Origin: Anodontia alba
Lineage: Eukaryota; Mollusca; Bivalvia; Lucinida; Lucinidae
Reading direction: 5' to 3'
DNA: 64,000 bases
NCBI GenBank assembly: GCA_964016985.1
Contig: OZ024823.1
Coordinates: forward strand, 28,259,716-28,323,715
Within the stretch, counting starts at the first letter, position 1. Every line of letters begins with the position of its first letter. Below are positions 1 to 14,500 of this stretch, in pieces. The notes below the pieces were generated by a model. It saw nothing but the letters and a program-made list of their open reading frames with translations, ran no database searches and was not told the origin of the DNA. Position numbers and translations under genes: made by a program.

Positions 1-144
1 ATAATGGAAGCAATTGAAACCTGTGTTTCTTGTCAAGAATTTAAACATCTAACGGACTTGTTTTAAATTTAGAAGTAGTGCGGTAAAGAGTTAGAGCGTT
101 CGCATATTTAAAGAAATTAAGCTTCAGTTTCAATCCAGCGGACA

Positions 145-230
145 CATGACATTTATACAACGTCGCATTAACGTCGATGCAACGTTATGACGTTGCATCG
201 ACATTGATGCGACGTTGTGTAAACATCATG
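145..230. repeat. 86-bp near-perfect inverted repeat
   Basis: Arms CATGACATTTATACAACGTC and its complement close around position 185 with the inner stem GATGCAACGT/ACGTTGCATC. It lies just before GS-like exon 1. No terminal repeats of a known element were recognised. Positions 1-144 hold nothing I can assign. Confidence 0.8.
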
Positions 231-265
231 TACCCACTGGGAATATATAGTTTTATTTTTTGTAG

Positions 266-443
266 ATGAGCACGGGCGTTCCAAAGATCCTGACCGTTCG
301 TGATCTGGGGTTCGAGTCTGAAAACCTTTCTATTCCCTATCCAGAGGACAAAGTGTTTGTAGACTACATTGTTCCAAATAATACTAGGCTGGATGTTTTA
401 ATGAAAACAAAGATTCTGGATTTCGAACCTAAAGATGTGAAAG
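266..443 (+). CDS. GS-like exon 1 (residues 1-59 and first base of codon 60)
   Basis: Starts MSTGVPKILTVRDLGF and ends KILDFEPKDVK, parallel to the GSII N-terminus that ends TLDCEPK..VEELPEW. It ends AAAG|GTACGT in phase 1. The ATG is immediately preceded by TTTTTTGTAG, so either the coding exon begins exactly at a 3' splice site or the 5' UTR includes this run. Confidence 0.88.
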
Positions 444-3400
444 GTACGTAAAATACAAACTACATCTGACTCTGATGTCTAAAATACTGATAAATCAAAC
501 AAATCTTTAAGTCAAACTATATAAATAACAAAACAGTCAACTCCCATTAACTTAAAGTACAAAGGGTTAGGATTTATGGTTTGAGATAACAGTAGTTTGA
601 GGTAAAAGAGGTCGAAATGTAAGGAATATATAGCAAACTAATATTGCAATTTAATTTAATTTGAATTAAGCAGTAGTTTGAATTATCAGTGTTCAATATA
701 ATGAGAGTCATCTGTAATTGTTTAGCTTGCTATATGTTTCTTGTTTAGCTATCTATATGGACCTTACTTGTTTAGTTAGCTATATGTTCCTTACTTGTTT
801 AGCTAGTTATATGTTCCTTACTTGTTTAGCTAGCTATATAGTTCCTTCTTGTTTAGCTAGCTATATGTTCCTTACTTGTTTAGCTAGCTATATGTTCCTT
901 ACTTGTTTAGCTAGCTATATAGTTCCTTCTTGTTTAGCTAACTATATATTCTTTACTTGTTTAGCTAGCTATATGTTCATTACTTGTTTAGCTAGCTATA
1001 TCTTTATTACTCGTTTAGGCAGCTCTATGTTCATTACATGTTTAGCTAGTTCCTTACTTGTTTAGCTAGCTATATCTCCCTTACTTATTTAGCTAGCTAT
1101 ATGGTCCTTGCTTGTCTAGCTAGCTATATGGTCCTTGCTTGTTTAGCTAGCTATATGGTCCTTACTTGTTTAGCTAGCTATATGTTCCTTACATTTTCAC
1201 TCCTTTTATTTCAAAGTACTGTTATCTCAAACAAAGGTTTCTTGTCCCTTAAAAGTTGAGATAAAGAGAGTTAAATGTACATTTATACGGTAACCCTTAG
1301 TATTGTGACAGACTGGTACCGGCAAACAGTGTAGACCCAGATCAGACGCCGCAGGACGCGGCGTCTGATTAGGTTCTACACTGTTTGCCACTTATCCAGC
1401 AATGTTTTAGACAGATCAACATGATAGTAGGATACACTCGTTCAACTTTTAGGACAAATATGATAAGGCAATAGGGTGTTAGACTACAGTTGAACTGCAA
1501 TGACTCGAACATCTTTGGTACCATGGAAATGTGTTCGAGATATGGGTACTTCGAGCCACTAAGGGTTAATAATTGCACCAGGTCAGGGTGCAAAAAACCA
1601 TAATTTAGGAAAGTCATTTCAATCTTCTGCACAATAATGGTATGTTGGGTGTTCAGACAACAAACTTCATGATAAAATAAGAAATTTTCTCTTTATATCG
1701 GAAGAATTTCGTATGGACTAAAACGAGTTCGAATTAGCCATGGTAAACGAGCCATCGGTGTTCGAGCTATTGAGGTTCGACTGTACTTAGGGCAAACATA
1801 TTATTGCTATGATACAAGCACATGCTTCTGTATAGGCTTGGATAATGAGCTTACCATACACTACTCCCCAACCCCCTTTAAGGGAATCTGTTGGCATTGG
1901 TCTGTTAGACCGAATTTATGTACCTACTTCTACAATTTGTTAAAAGTTTCTAAAACCATACATGAGTCGGCACTGTGCAAACTGTATTAACCGTAAGTAT
2001 TCAGAGATGACGATGACGACGACGACGACGACGATGATGATGATGATGATTCGGAGGAGTTTAGGTTTAACGACGCGTCAACCGACGAGGCTCATTTACA
2101 TCCAAACGGTATAATTACTTTGCTTAACAAACATTGAAACAGATACAACAATAATGTGTCAGTTATGGATAAACAGGTCAGAAAAAACTGTGTATTATAA
2201 AAACGATAAAATATTATCAGCATGTACATCTTGCAACAAGTATTTCATTCGTCTAGGTAAATAAATTTTAATGCTTGACTGAAAATGGCTGTCATAGCTC
2301 TCGTTTCAGTAGGTAAGACTGCATAAATCTAATATGACCTTTACCCAGGCGAGTAAGAATTGCTTCTTTTCGCCTTATTATTCAGAGAGACAGACCTGGA
2401 CAAACAGTGTAGGCCCTGATCTGACGCCGCATTTTACGGCGTCAGATCAGGGCCTACACTGTTTTTCACTCATGCAGCAGTTTTAACACATTACTAGGTA
2501 GTCAAATGGATTTATTTATATGTCAGAAGTATGGTTAGCAGTTAAGGGGGTCATATACACTTTCAAGGAACGTTACTCTGTCAAACTGTTTTCGCTTCCC
2601 TTCTAAAACAGTATCTACTCTAAAAGGAAACAATTTGCTACGTGGGGGTGGGGATGGGGGCGGGGGGGGGGAGAGAGGGAAGCAATTGTTTTCCCTTTTA
2701 CAGGTGACCCCTTTTCAAAAAGGACATGGTGTGCAGAAACGCAAACAGAAAGTCACAAAAGTTGTCTTCCTTGTAGATAATACGGATAATGTATACCAAC
2801 TGTATTTATTCCCCTGAGGCCCGAATATTTAGTAACATTTTGTAAAGTCATCTGCCTTTGTACTATTTCAAAGCAGTATTGTTGGGGGTAAAAACCTTTA
2901 CTTAACTAGTAATTAATATGTTTGAATTCACCAGTCTATTGTCAGGTTCAGAAAAAGGTTTTAGCCCTTAATGCGATAATCACAACCGCAGCAGACGACA
3001 CTGATTTTTTTTTTTTTTTTTTTTTTGTTTTGTTTTTTTTTCAAAGAAAACAAAGACTTCACATTTCTTGAGAATTCATTACGAAAACACGCCTATTCGA
3101 ATAATATTGAAAATTTCACAACCAAGAACTGAAAGTTTTCAGACTGTTCATATCTCTGCTCAGTACCCACAAGCTAAGGTTTAAGGGGGGGTCAAAATTG
3201 TATAGGTATGTTTGCGTGATGTACAGATGATTCACATTAAATACTAAGTCTTGTTTTCTCAGATAAACAATTAAAAAAAAAAAAAAAAAAAAATGGAAAG
3301 TCTCCTACAATCGCCATTTTGAAGCTTTTGCAACTTCTTGTTCGTTTTCCAGCACACCAAGCCCCTTCTGAAAAAGGGTCTTATCTGTTAAATAAAAGAT

Positions 3401-4712
3401 TTTTGAAAATGTTTTGATTCCCCTTAAAACTTTCATCTCTGCAGACCAGTACAGAGATCTTTGCAATCCGGGTAGATCCAGATGGGACGGCTCATCAAGA
3501 GCCGTCTCATTAAAATCTACACTGTTGCCACTCTGATAATGAATTATGACTGAAACCCCTATGTGCAATAACCGATGTGTGTATAAATTCAGAGATGGAA
3601 GAGTCCATTTCAGAAACTCAAGGGTGAAAGGGTAACTGAAGTTTTTATATTGCAGATGTGCCGCTCTGGGACCTATCCATGTTTGATACATTCGAAGACA
3701 TTGATCCACGACCAGAGTTGACTTTAAAACCCGTTGCGTTGTTTAGGTGTCCGTTCAGGAAAGGCAAACACAAACTTGTCTTGTGTGCGGCATATGACAA
3801 GGACAGGGTACCAGGTAAGAGACTTATGAGCCGCAACGTCAGGAAACGTACCTTCAGGACACGTGCGCCCCCTATAGGACGTGTTCGTTCCCTTAAGGAC
3901 ATGTGCGCCCCCTTCAGGATATGTGCGCACAGCGAAGAATCAGATCAGCCTGCGCATTCGCGCAGTCTGATCAGAGTCTTCGTTGTCCGCATGAATAAAT
4001 TATGCATCTTCAATATTTAAAATGCACCCGGTGAAGATTCTGATCAGACTGCGCGAATGAGCGAAATTTGTCCTATACTGGTGTCATTTAGTATTCATTC
4101 CCTCCCAGGAGTACCCAAACTGAGTAGTTTAATTTCTGGTGTATCGCTGTTGAGACTGCAGAGGATTTGAGTCCCCTTTTGAACCTTTAAATCTGCGATA
4201 TACATTATCATATCCTTGATGTACTGTTGTTAAATAGTTTTAATTACCTATTGAAAATCGTTTTATGTTTACATGTACCATATTTTAAGTAGCTACTCAC
4301 CCACCTGAGGTAATGGTCATAAATTAATCAATTTAACATTGATACATAGAATTATCAAAGACAACCTTACTGTAAGAAAAAAAACAAAAAACAAACAGTT
4401 AAACGGGGTTTTCGATAGTTTACTAATCGTTGTACTAATGACGGTACAGGTTTATATAATATATAAACAAGCGTGGGTTCGAGACTCGGCCTGACCAGTA
4501 GTACTTTATATTTCTCCCTATACACCTTTTTCTGCATCAGAATTATTTTGGTCTGGAGTCATCTGTTGAAATTTGTTTAAATCTAAAATTATAAGTATTT
4601 CCAAATTTCAGTATCCTCCGGATCCGGAGAATTCCTTATATATAATCAGTGCGCTTGCGCAACGAAAACTCCCACGTGTCATTCAGAGAAATCTAGAATA
4701 CCACTCATGAAA

Positions 4713-4748
<36 letters not shown>

Positions 4749-4996
4749 GCGAGCGTAGATATTCTGTTGTTATAACGACTGTCTCTGAATGGCTAGGCAC
4801 TTTGGTTGCAACTGGAGTGGGTTCGACACTCAGGCCTGACCAGTAGTACTTTATCTTCTCTCTGATGACAGCAACGTCTCCATGATGAAAGTAATTGAAT
4901 CCAGTAGGAGACAATTTCTCTATAATTTGTAATAACCTGTGAATTAAAGAAATCTGTGACGCAAGAGGAAATTCACTATGTTTTATTCTACTCTCT

Positions 4997-5075
<79 letters not shown>

Positions 5076-5247
5076 AGCGCCGCAGAAACATTGTTTCTGT
5101 CATTTCGGGACGATAAGTTGAAACAGAATCTGAGCAAGGCAATCGTGAGAATAATGTCTGCGTGAGCGGATTGAGAAATCACAACTTACATGACAATTTA
5201 TGTGCTATCTGCACACCTCCTGACCGCTGCTATAGTAGGATCGTTGT

Positions 5248-5310
<63 letters not shown>

Positions 5311-8300
5311 CACATCTCAAAATGCATATATATTCTCTGTTTGTATTTTATCAGTTATAAATACAAGACATCCTTTCGCGGAGTTTATGAGCAGACCGGA
5401 GATTGTAAAGGAGGAACCATGGTTTGGATTCGAACAGGAATATTGGGTAACAGACAGAGACGGAATACCGATTGGATGGGAAATGAACAAAGAATTCCGT
5501 CATGACAGTAAGTGAGCGTTAGTAAACAGGGTGCATTTCATATACGCAAACAGAGTTCTAGATCATCCACTGTAATTGCACAGTCTGATCAGTTTGCGCT
5601 GTATTTGAGAAACTTTACACAGTGTTGGCCGCGCCGTGCGAAAACCTGTTTTCGGGAATATACGGACAGCAAAGGCCCAGATCGGACTGCGCAGATGCGC
5701 AGTCCGATCAGGGCCTTCGCTGTCCGCTTAAAAATCATTTGATATTACAAAATGTAAATGGAGAATAAAGGCACGCATGATATTTGTGCATGCGCAGGAT
5801 GATCTGAATCCGCGCATTTCATGCTTGACGCGGCCCGTTTGAGCCTGCGTGGTCTTAAGCATGAACGCTGACCTACTGTCCTTTCGACATCTCTTGGAAA
5901 GACGTTTTTTACTTGGTATTTTATTTTAAATGAAAATATTTTGTTCTGGTTGACCATATCTTAACAGAAACCATTTGTCTTTTATGTTTCTGTGTTTTGT
6001 TCTCAAATATTTACACAAAAATTAAAGTTATGGCGAAAAATTGGTCTGACCTATGCAATTTCTATAGTAAAATTATTTTTTGGAATTTTTGTCTAAGAAA
6101 ACATTTTTTATTGTTGTTTGCTGAATTTGAATTAGTAATGTTTTACAACAATATTGTGAAAATTTCAGAAAAATTGAACAAGTGGAACATGTTGAAAATC
6201 TGCCTCCAAGTTACCTACCCTACAAATTTCTGCATCATTTGGCTTCATTTTTATTATGGGAAAAAGTGAAAATATTTGATTTTTTAAAAACCAAAGACTA
6301 GAATTAAACTTTTTGTACATAAGTAGTTACAACAAATGGTTTTGCATTAAATCATGACAAAAGTTTGCAAATTTACTTCTTCTGTGTAAAGCGTCAAGCA
6401 AAAAACGACTTTCTGAAAGATGTCGAAAGCACAGTAGATATTTTATTCTGTTCAAGTATACGTGGCACCCTCGCTTTGCTTGAAGGACCCTTTCTTTACA
6501 CTATTTGATGCGAAATCTTATTAAAATCACAGACACTTGGGATCAATAGAGCTATATGGTGTAAAACGTATCTAGCGCATTTTTGTATCCTCTAATTTAT
6601 TATATTTTTATATTATTCAACAAAATATTAGTCGAAGGCAGACGATATTTTTCCCGTCTATAAACGCTTTTGATGCTTAGCAATCTGGGTAAAATTTTCA
6701 GCAGACGACAAATTGAAACAGTTTCTTATTTTCTCGCACAAAACAGTTTTGGCATTTCATGCAAATTGTCTCAATTTGCATAAAATGTCTAATCCTGTTT
6801 TCTAGGAAAAGTAAGACGTTACCATTACGAAAACACGCCTATTCAAATACATTGAAAATTTTACCTCCAAAAAACTGAAAATTTTCAGATAAAAATTTCC
6901 GATATTTTTCATATTTCTGCACAAAACATAGATTGTGGGTACTCGTTAGAACCGCCTCGGCGAGGCGGTTCTAACGAGTACCCACAATTTATGTTTTGAG
7001 CAGAAATAAGAAAAATAATAACTACCCCTGTAAACCCCAGTTTTACTATATAAAAGTGGGGTTTAAGGGGGTCAAAATTATATAGGCATGTTTTCGTGAT
7101 GCAATTTGTCGTTGCTGCTGAATTAGCCCATAGAGTAGAAGCGGTTAAAAAGCATATCTGCTGTAAAGGTGTATACGAGGGGGAGTCAATAAGTAACCAG
7201 CCTAACTTATTTCCGGTTGAGATCCACCGCTTCTTTTTCGATGTAATTGCCCTCTAGTGTGATGCACTTAGACCAACGGTGTTCAAGTGCCATCAGCACA
7301 GAACTGAAAAAGTCAGGGTCCTTTTCATTGACCCACTCCTCAACTGCCGTCTCGACTTCTTCATCAGACCGGAAATGAAGTCCACGTATATCCTTTTTCA
7401 AGTTTAGGAATAGGAAGAAGTCGCTATGAGCTAGGTCAGGCGAATAGGCAGGATGTGGTATTAATTCATACCCGTTTCCCTCTACAGCATCCATTGCAAC
7501 TTTGCAAATGTGGACTCTCGCATTGTCCTGTTGCAGCAAATCACCTTTAGAGAGTTTACCTCGGCGTTTTTCACGGATGACGGTTCTCAGCTGGTCTAAC
7601 AAGTTTGCATAGTACACTCCAGTTATTGTACTTCTCTTGGGTAAAAAGTCCAATATAATAACGCCTTTTGCGCCCAAAAATACTGTGGCCATCACCTTGC
7701 CAGCAGATGGTTGCGTCTTGAACTTCTTTGGCCTAGGGGACCCAGACCCTACCCACTGACGACTCTGCTTTATTCTCTGGCTCATAATAACGAACCCAAG
7801 TCTCATCTACAGTCATCAGACGCAAAAAAAATCATCTTTTGACCTAAAACGCTTAAACAAGGCGCTGCATATTGATGCTCTGGTTGCCATTTGCTCATTG
7901 CTAAGGGATTTGGGGACCCAACGGGCTGTTAGTTTGCACATACCTAAACAATGATGTAAGATTGTTGAAACGCTACCATGTGAAATGCCTAATGCCTGCG
8001 CTATTTCTTCCACCTGAATTCGCCTATCAGAGTATACTAGATCCCGAACTTTCTTACACATTTCTTCGTCGGTGGCATCCAGTGGGCGTCCAGACCTGAC
8101 TTCATCTTCTGAAGACGTTCTATCGCGTTTAAATTCCCCTACCCAGAATTTAACCTGAGCATAAGATGGTGCAGAAGACCCATAAACATCGGCTAACTCG
8201 CCGTGTATTTCCTTGCCTGTTTTACCTTTTAAATACAAGTACCGAATTACAGCACGGTACTCAACTTTAGATGAAAAGCACGCCTTTGCATCACTAGCCA

Positions 8301-8514
8301 TGTTTGACATTCAATATCTTATTAAAGAATGACTCGATACGTGTGCAATTTTGTACCCATGTATAAAACATACAAAGCATGAAAACTGTGACTGTCTCGG
8401 TCCATCGGAAATGGGATAGGCTGGTTATTTATTGACACGCCCTCGTATACTGTATACAGATACCTTTTCAGTAAAGATCAGTTTAGACAAAAAAAAAAAC
8501 AACAAACAAACAAA

Positions 8515-8545
<31 letters not shown>

Positions 8546-11500
8546 AAAAACATCGTCTGACTTCCTATGTTGTTCAATAATGTAATCATATGAGTTTTAG
8601 AGGCTAAAAAATGCAAGAGACCAGATTTGGACCATATAATCTTTACTGACCCCAGGTATCGGTGGATAAAATAGCTTTTATCGAATATGCATGTGTTTAT
8701 GTTGAGGTTTTACGGCCCAGTCAACCCATTAGGGTCATGTCAAGTGCAGTCAGTTTAATTTACCACAACTGTTTTTTCTGGGTAGGCTTAGTCCTCTTAG
8801 CGGCTTACCAGTACTTGTGCACATTCTTTCGCCAGAAACTGACAACTACTCTTCTTGATTCAGCATAAGGGAGACAATGACCGTAGAAAATATTTCATGA
8901 CCAATCTTCACGAAAGAATGTTGCCGAACCCGGCGGGGATCGAAACGGCGACCTCCTGATCACCAGTCGGATGAGCATCTGACTGAGCCACCGAGACCGA
9001 CAAAAATATGCATGCAAGTGACGCCCAGATCAACGTGTGCTTTCGCACAATCAGACCATGGCCTTCATTGCCAGCTCATGGTAATAATTCATTACGAAAA
9101 CACGCCTATTCAAATATATTGAAATTTTCACCACCAAAAATTGAAAGTTTTCAGATAATTTTTTTTTATATTTTTCTTATTTCTGCTCAAAACATAGATT
9201 GTGGGTACTCGTTAGAACCGCCTCGCCGAGGCGGTTCTAACGAGTACCCACAATCTATGTTTTGAGCAGAAATAAGAAAAATAATGACTACCCCTGTAAA
9301 CCCCAGTTTTACTATATAAAAGTGGGGTTCAAGGGGGTCAAAATTATATAGGCATGTTTTCGTGATGGGTAGGATATATGTTTATCAGGAAGACTATGAT
9401 CAGACTGTGCAGACGTACATCTACATACGCTGTTGGCTTATGAAATAAGCATCCTTTCTTTCGACAAATGTCGACCATTAACCTTTACCACACTCTGACC
9501 ATATTCAAAAGACGGAAGATTGATATATTTCTCATTTTCTCCCGAGAAAGGTAGGTTCTTATTAGAAAACAGGAAAATGTCAATATTTTGGTTTAACAGT
9601 TGGCTAAGAGGTATACATTTACATAGGTCTGTCGACGTAAAGTCAGAGGTCTGTTAACGGTATACTGTATGCATAGGTCTTATAATATTGCTTGAATAAT
9701 ATGGGATGAGGTTACGAACAGTCATTCTCTCCATCTACGAATGAACAAACATGAGCCTCATTTAAATGGATCGTGTCAAGGAAAAACGTGCCTTCGTGTA
9801 TGCGCAAAATGTGCAAATTCATATTATCCTGCGCCTGCACAAGGTCATTCGGGCTGATTCACATTTGAATGCATTCGTAAGGTCTCAGCCAGGCATTCGC
9901 TTTCCATTGACACATTCTATAGTATCCAATGATACTGGCAGCAGGCAGCGAAGGTCCTGATCAAACTGCGCTCGTGCACAGTCTGATCTGGGCCTTCGCT
10001 GTCCGCAAATGTCCCGAAGGCACATTTTCGCTTGGTGCGCCTCTAATGTTCTTGCATATCGATTTTTGAAGGAATGCACATGTCAGTCTAAAATAAGCCT
10101 AATTTTTTTTCTCCGGTTTTTTTTTTTTTTTTTTTTTTTTGTATATTCAAGGCAAGGTAATTATTTACACCGATGGACGGAGACCATCTTAGAGTTGGCC
10201 TTTGCTTCACAAGCACTTTATGAAAGGTCATGGACTGGTCCAATGCTACTTTCCATGAACTGCTCATCATTAGTATAACCAAGTATTTGCCTTAACATTA
10301 AGAAAACACGCCTATTCTAGTATATTGAATATTTCATCACCAAAAACTGGAAGTTTTCAGATAAAAATTCTGATATTTTTTCATATTTCTGCTCAAAACA
10401 TAGATTGTAGGTACTCGTTAGAATCGCCTCGCCGAGGCGGTTCTAACGAGTACCCACAATCAATGTTTTTGAGCAGAAATAAGAAAAATAATGTATACCC
10501 CTGTAAACCCCAGTTGTACTATATAAAAGTGGGGTATAAGGGGGTCAAAATTATATAGGTGTGTTTTCGTGATGACAAGAAGTTCGGTGTACGCAGCGTA
10601 GACCAAGTATTCTATGAAAGCTTATAAATGTATTAACTCTACTTTCAGCCAGATATCTTGGATTGGACAAGGGTAAATTCTCTGGCTTTGAACGACAGTT
10701 GAACGATTACCATGCGCGCGCTTGTCTGTATGCAGGAATTAATCTCTTCGGGACTTCCAGGGAAGAGTCTGTTGCACAGGTATATTTTGAGTTTCATCAC
10801 GAAAACACGCCTATATAATTTTGACCCCACTTAAACCCCACTTTTATATAGTAATACTGGGGTTTACAGGGGTGTAAATATTATTTTTCTTATTTCTGTT
10901 CAAAAACATTTATTGTGGGTACTCGTTAGAACCGCCTCGGCGAGGCGGTTCTAACGAGTACCCACAATTTATGTTTTGAGCAGAATTATGAAAAATATCA
11001 GAATTTTATCTGAAAACTTCCAGTTTTTGGCGTTGAATTTTTCAATATATTTAAATAGGCTTGTTTTCGTAATGAATTTTTGTCCTATTATGAAATTCTT
11101 GCCTTCAGATTCGAATGATTTCTGTTTTTTGTTCTTTTTTTTATTATTTTTGTATATCTGGTTCCTCTACTTAGTCACTTAGGCTGAATCTTCAATCTCC
11201 AAATTTTTGTAGTAGATAAAGGAGCTAAAAGACATGATGCGCAACGTTGGAAAAAGGCACTTATGCAATAGACGAACAACGAAAGTTCGGATAAACGTAT
11301 GCATCCGTGCAGTCTGATTCGGGCATTCTCTGTTCTTCGACATATACTACAATATCCATTGATTTTGTAAGCGGACAACAAAGGCCTTGACCGGCCTGTA
11401 CGAATGCGTAGTATTACGAAAACACGCCTATTCAAATATATTGAAAATTTTACCACCAAAAAAAATGAAAATTTTCAGATAAAAATTCTGATATTTTTTA

Positions 11501-14500
11501 TAAATTGTATTTCTGCTCAAAAACATAAATTGTGGGTACTCGTTAGAACCGCCTCGTCGAGGCGGTTCTAACGAGTACCCACAATCTATGTTTTTAAGTA
11601 GAAATAAGAAAAATAATGTATACCCCTGTAAACCCCAGTTTTACTATATAAAAGTGGGGTTTAAGGGGGTCAAAATTATATAGGCGTGTTTTCGTGATGG
11701 CTGATTAGAGCCTGCGTTGACCACGCATTGCATAAGGTCCCCTTTCGTGCGCTGCGCATCGTGTGGTCCGGAAGGGTTTGATCACAATGACTGTTTTCGA
11801 GAAGAAGTAAGCAAGATTGGGTAGTTATCTGTATCAAGGACAAAAGAAACGAAGACTTCATCAAATTTGCGATTGTTTTCCTTTCTATATTCCATTTTAG
11901 ACTGATATTTGAAGATTCCAGTTTTAATTTTAGATAGATATTCTTCGAGAAAAATGTCCCAACTAAATGTAATTGCACACAATGGAATCCCTGATCAGAC
12001 GTTTGATCTTGGTCTGCACTGTTTGCCAGTTACCCTTTAGGTGTCCAGACTTAAACTGGATGTAAGTTGTAAAGCACTGGCCCTAAATATTCTGCTCAGT
12101 TATAGGTTCAGAGATGACGACTGTCTTTTCAGAAAATACTTATTGCTGAGCCTCATTCTCCCGATCAAAAATACTATATCTACCTTAAATAAAAAATACT
12201 ATATCTACCTTAAATATTAGTGCTTGTTAACTCATTACACTATTTTTGAACAAGTCTGTTTTACTACCTATTAATGTCTTTACATACTATTGGATTGGTA
12301 ACAAGCAGTAGAGCCTGACTGCCAGCTGATCTGTAACTACTCTGGTTGCTTAGACTGTCTGTTCATACATCACGAAAACATGCCTATATAATTTTGCCCC
12401 CATAAAACCCCACTTTTATATAGTAAAAGAGCCGGTCAGTTAATCTGACACATTTTCCTGGGCAGGTTTTATTAAGCCCTCTAAGCGGTTAACCAGTACT
12501 TGTGCACATTCCTTGACCAGAAATGAAGGTGGTAATGCCCAAAATATTTCGTCTTTCTTTTGTCAGTGGGAATATATGCTTGGTCCAAGTGGAGGAGTGG
12601 AGATATGTGATCAGCTGGTTGTATCCAGATATTTGCTGAAACGTTGCGCAGAAATATTTGGAATTCACGTGTCTTTCATAGCTAAACCAGCTCCATTCAC
12701 GGTGTGGGCAAGTGGCATACATATTAATTATTCGACGAAGAAAATGAGAGAACCAGGTGGAATAGAGTAAGTCTGTTTTGAAGAGAATTTATACACTTTT
12801 TAAGGGGAGGCAACTTTGGCAAGTTCTTTTTGCCTTACTTTAGAAAAGGGGTCTACTCTTCAAGGAAGGAGTTTGCCTGCTGGGTAAAAAATTCGGTAGA
12901 CAAGATTTTGAAATGCGTTTCGTAATCCCCCCACCCCTCCCCCAAAAATATATTTTGGCGGTCCAAATTGAAATCTCCTTTGGAGACGGTTTAAATAGAA
13001 TTTCACGGTCTACGTCCTGGGGAAAAAAATAGCAAAATTATTAATCGCCTGCTGAATTTCCCGGAGAGTGGAAAACGTTAAAGAGATGATCTATAATGTA
13101 CGCCTGATGAGAAAATATGTCTTTGGGCATGTGCTAACAGCCATGGCCCAGATCAGCCTGCATATACCCACAGTCCAATTAGGATCTTCCCTGTCCGAAT
13201 GTAGAATCGTTGAGTACTGAAGAACATAAGGAAGTACAGACAACCCTCTTTATACCGACACTCGATACAACGACAAAATTCGTTATAATGACAATTTCAG
13301 TGTCACGAAACCGTCGCTTAAGTGGTAACAATTAGTCATAAATCATGCAAGAATATTGTATGTAATACTTTAAAGAAACATATGTTTTGGATATTTGTTA
13401 GAATCGCCTCAGTGAGGCGATTCTAACAAATATCTAAAACATATGTGCTGTGAGGAAATAAAAACAAAACAATACCTTTCTTACATATCATTGTATCCAT
13501 TAAGGATTTTTTACAACAGCAAATTCAGTATAATGACAACATTTTTGGGAACAAATTCTGTAGTTGTAACGAGGGTTCACTGTATATATATATGTCTTTG
13601 ATCACATTATATATTATCTCCCATGGCTGATTTGGATCTACTGTTTGCATTTACCTAAAAGATACCTTTTCTCATTATACTCAATTACAGTCGACTCTCG
13701 TTATCTCGAATTCCAAGGGACTCTCTAAATACTTCGAGATACCCGTACCTCGACATACCAGATTTGCAGAATTTAGGAAAAAATAAATCGAACAACCACA
13801 TTTAACAAATGTGTACGTAATTTTGACTCCTGAAGTTGGAGATCTATGGAAAATATTGTGGAAAAGAGGAGAAATTGCTCCAATTTCTCCTCTTTTCCAC
13901 AATATTTTGTTATCTGTTGTTAGATTTTCATGTTTAAGCAGGGACCAGATTTTCGCTTCGAGATAAGCGGTTATCCGAGATAAGCGAGGTCTTAATAACG
14001 AGAGTCAACTGTATAATAGTATTAGAAATTACTAATGTCATGGCAAACAGCTCGGACCCATCAATATTGATGGGTCCGAGCAAACAGTAAAGATTCTGAC
14101 AAGAGAACGGGCCCTGTGATGTTTGTTCTGTTTGAATAAATTGGGGCAATCAAGCGAAACAGTGCCTTCGAACCTGCGCAAAATGCACGGATTCGATCAC
14201 CTTGCGCATGCGCAAAGTATCATCCGGACCTTTGCTCTTCATTCATACATTCTGCAGTATCCAGTGATTTCGTAAGCGGACAGTAAAAGGCCCTGATCAG
14301 ACGACAATGATGCACAGGCTTATCTGGGTCTTTGCTATCCGCATATGCCCAAAGACACGTTTTCGCATGGTGCGGCCTAATTGCAAAGGTGTACTGACTG
14401 ACCGGCGCGCGAATCGCACCGGTCGCTTAATATAGCTTTGGATTTTACATATGGTAGACTTCGATTAGCTCACTAAGGCCGTTTTATATTTGCCGGGACG

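Noticed and set aside
718..1190. CRISPR-like array of short repeats
   Set aside because: Units are directly adjacent without unique spacers, and the host is an animal.
2005..2130. Poly-Asp coding exon in GS-like intron 1
   Set aside because: A stop lies just before the run in that frame, exons 1 and 2 join correctly without it, and the run is a plain trinucleotide repeat.
4956..5182. Open frames over the (GT)n and (GA)n runs
   Set aside because: They are open only because dinucleotide repeats lack stops; no homology and no codon structure.
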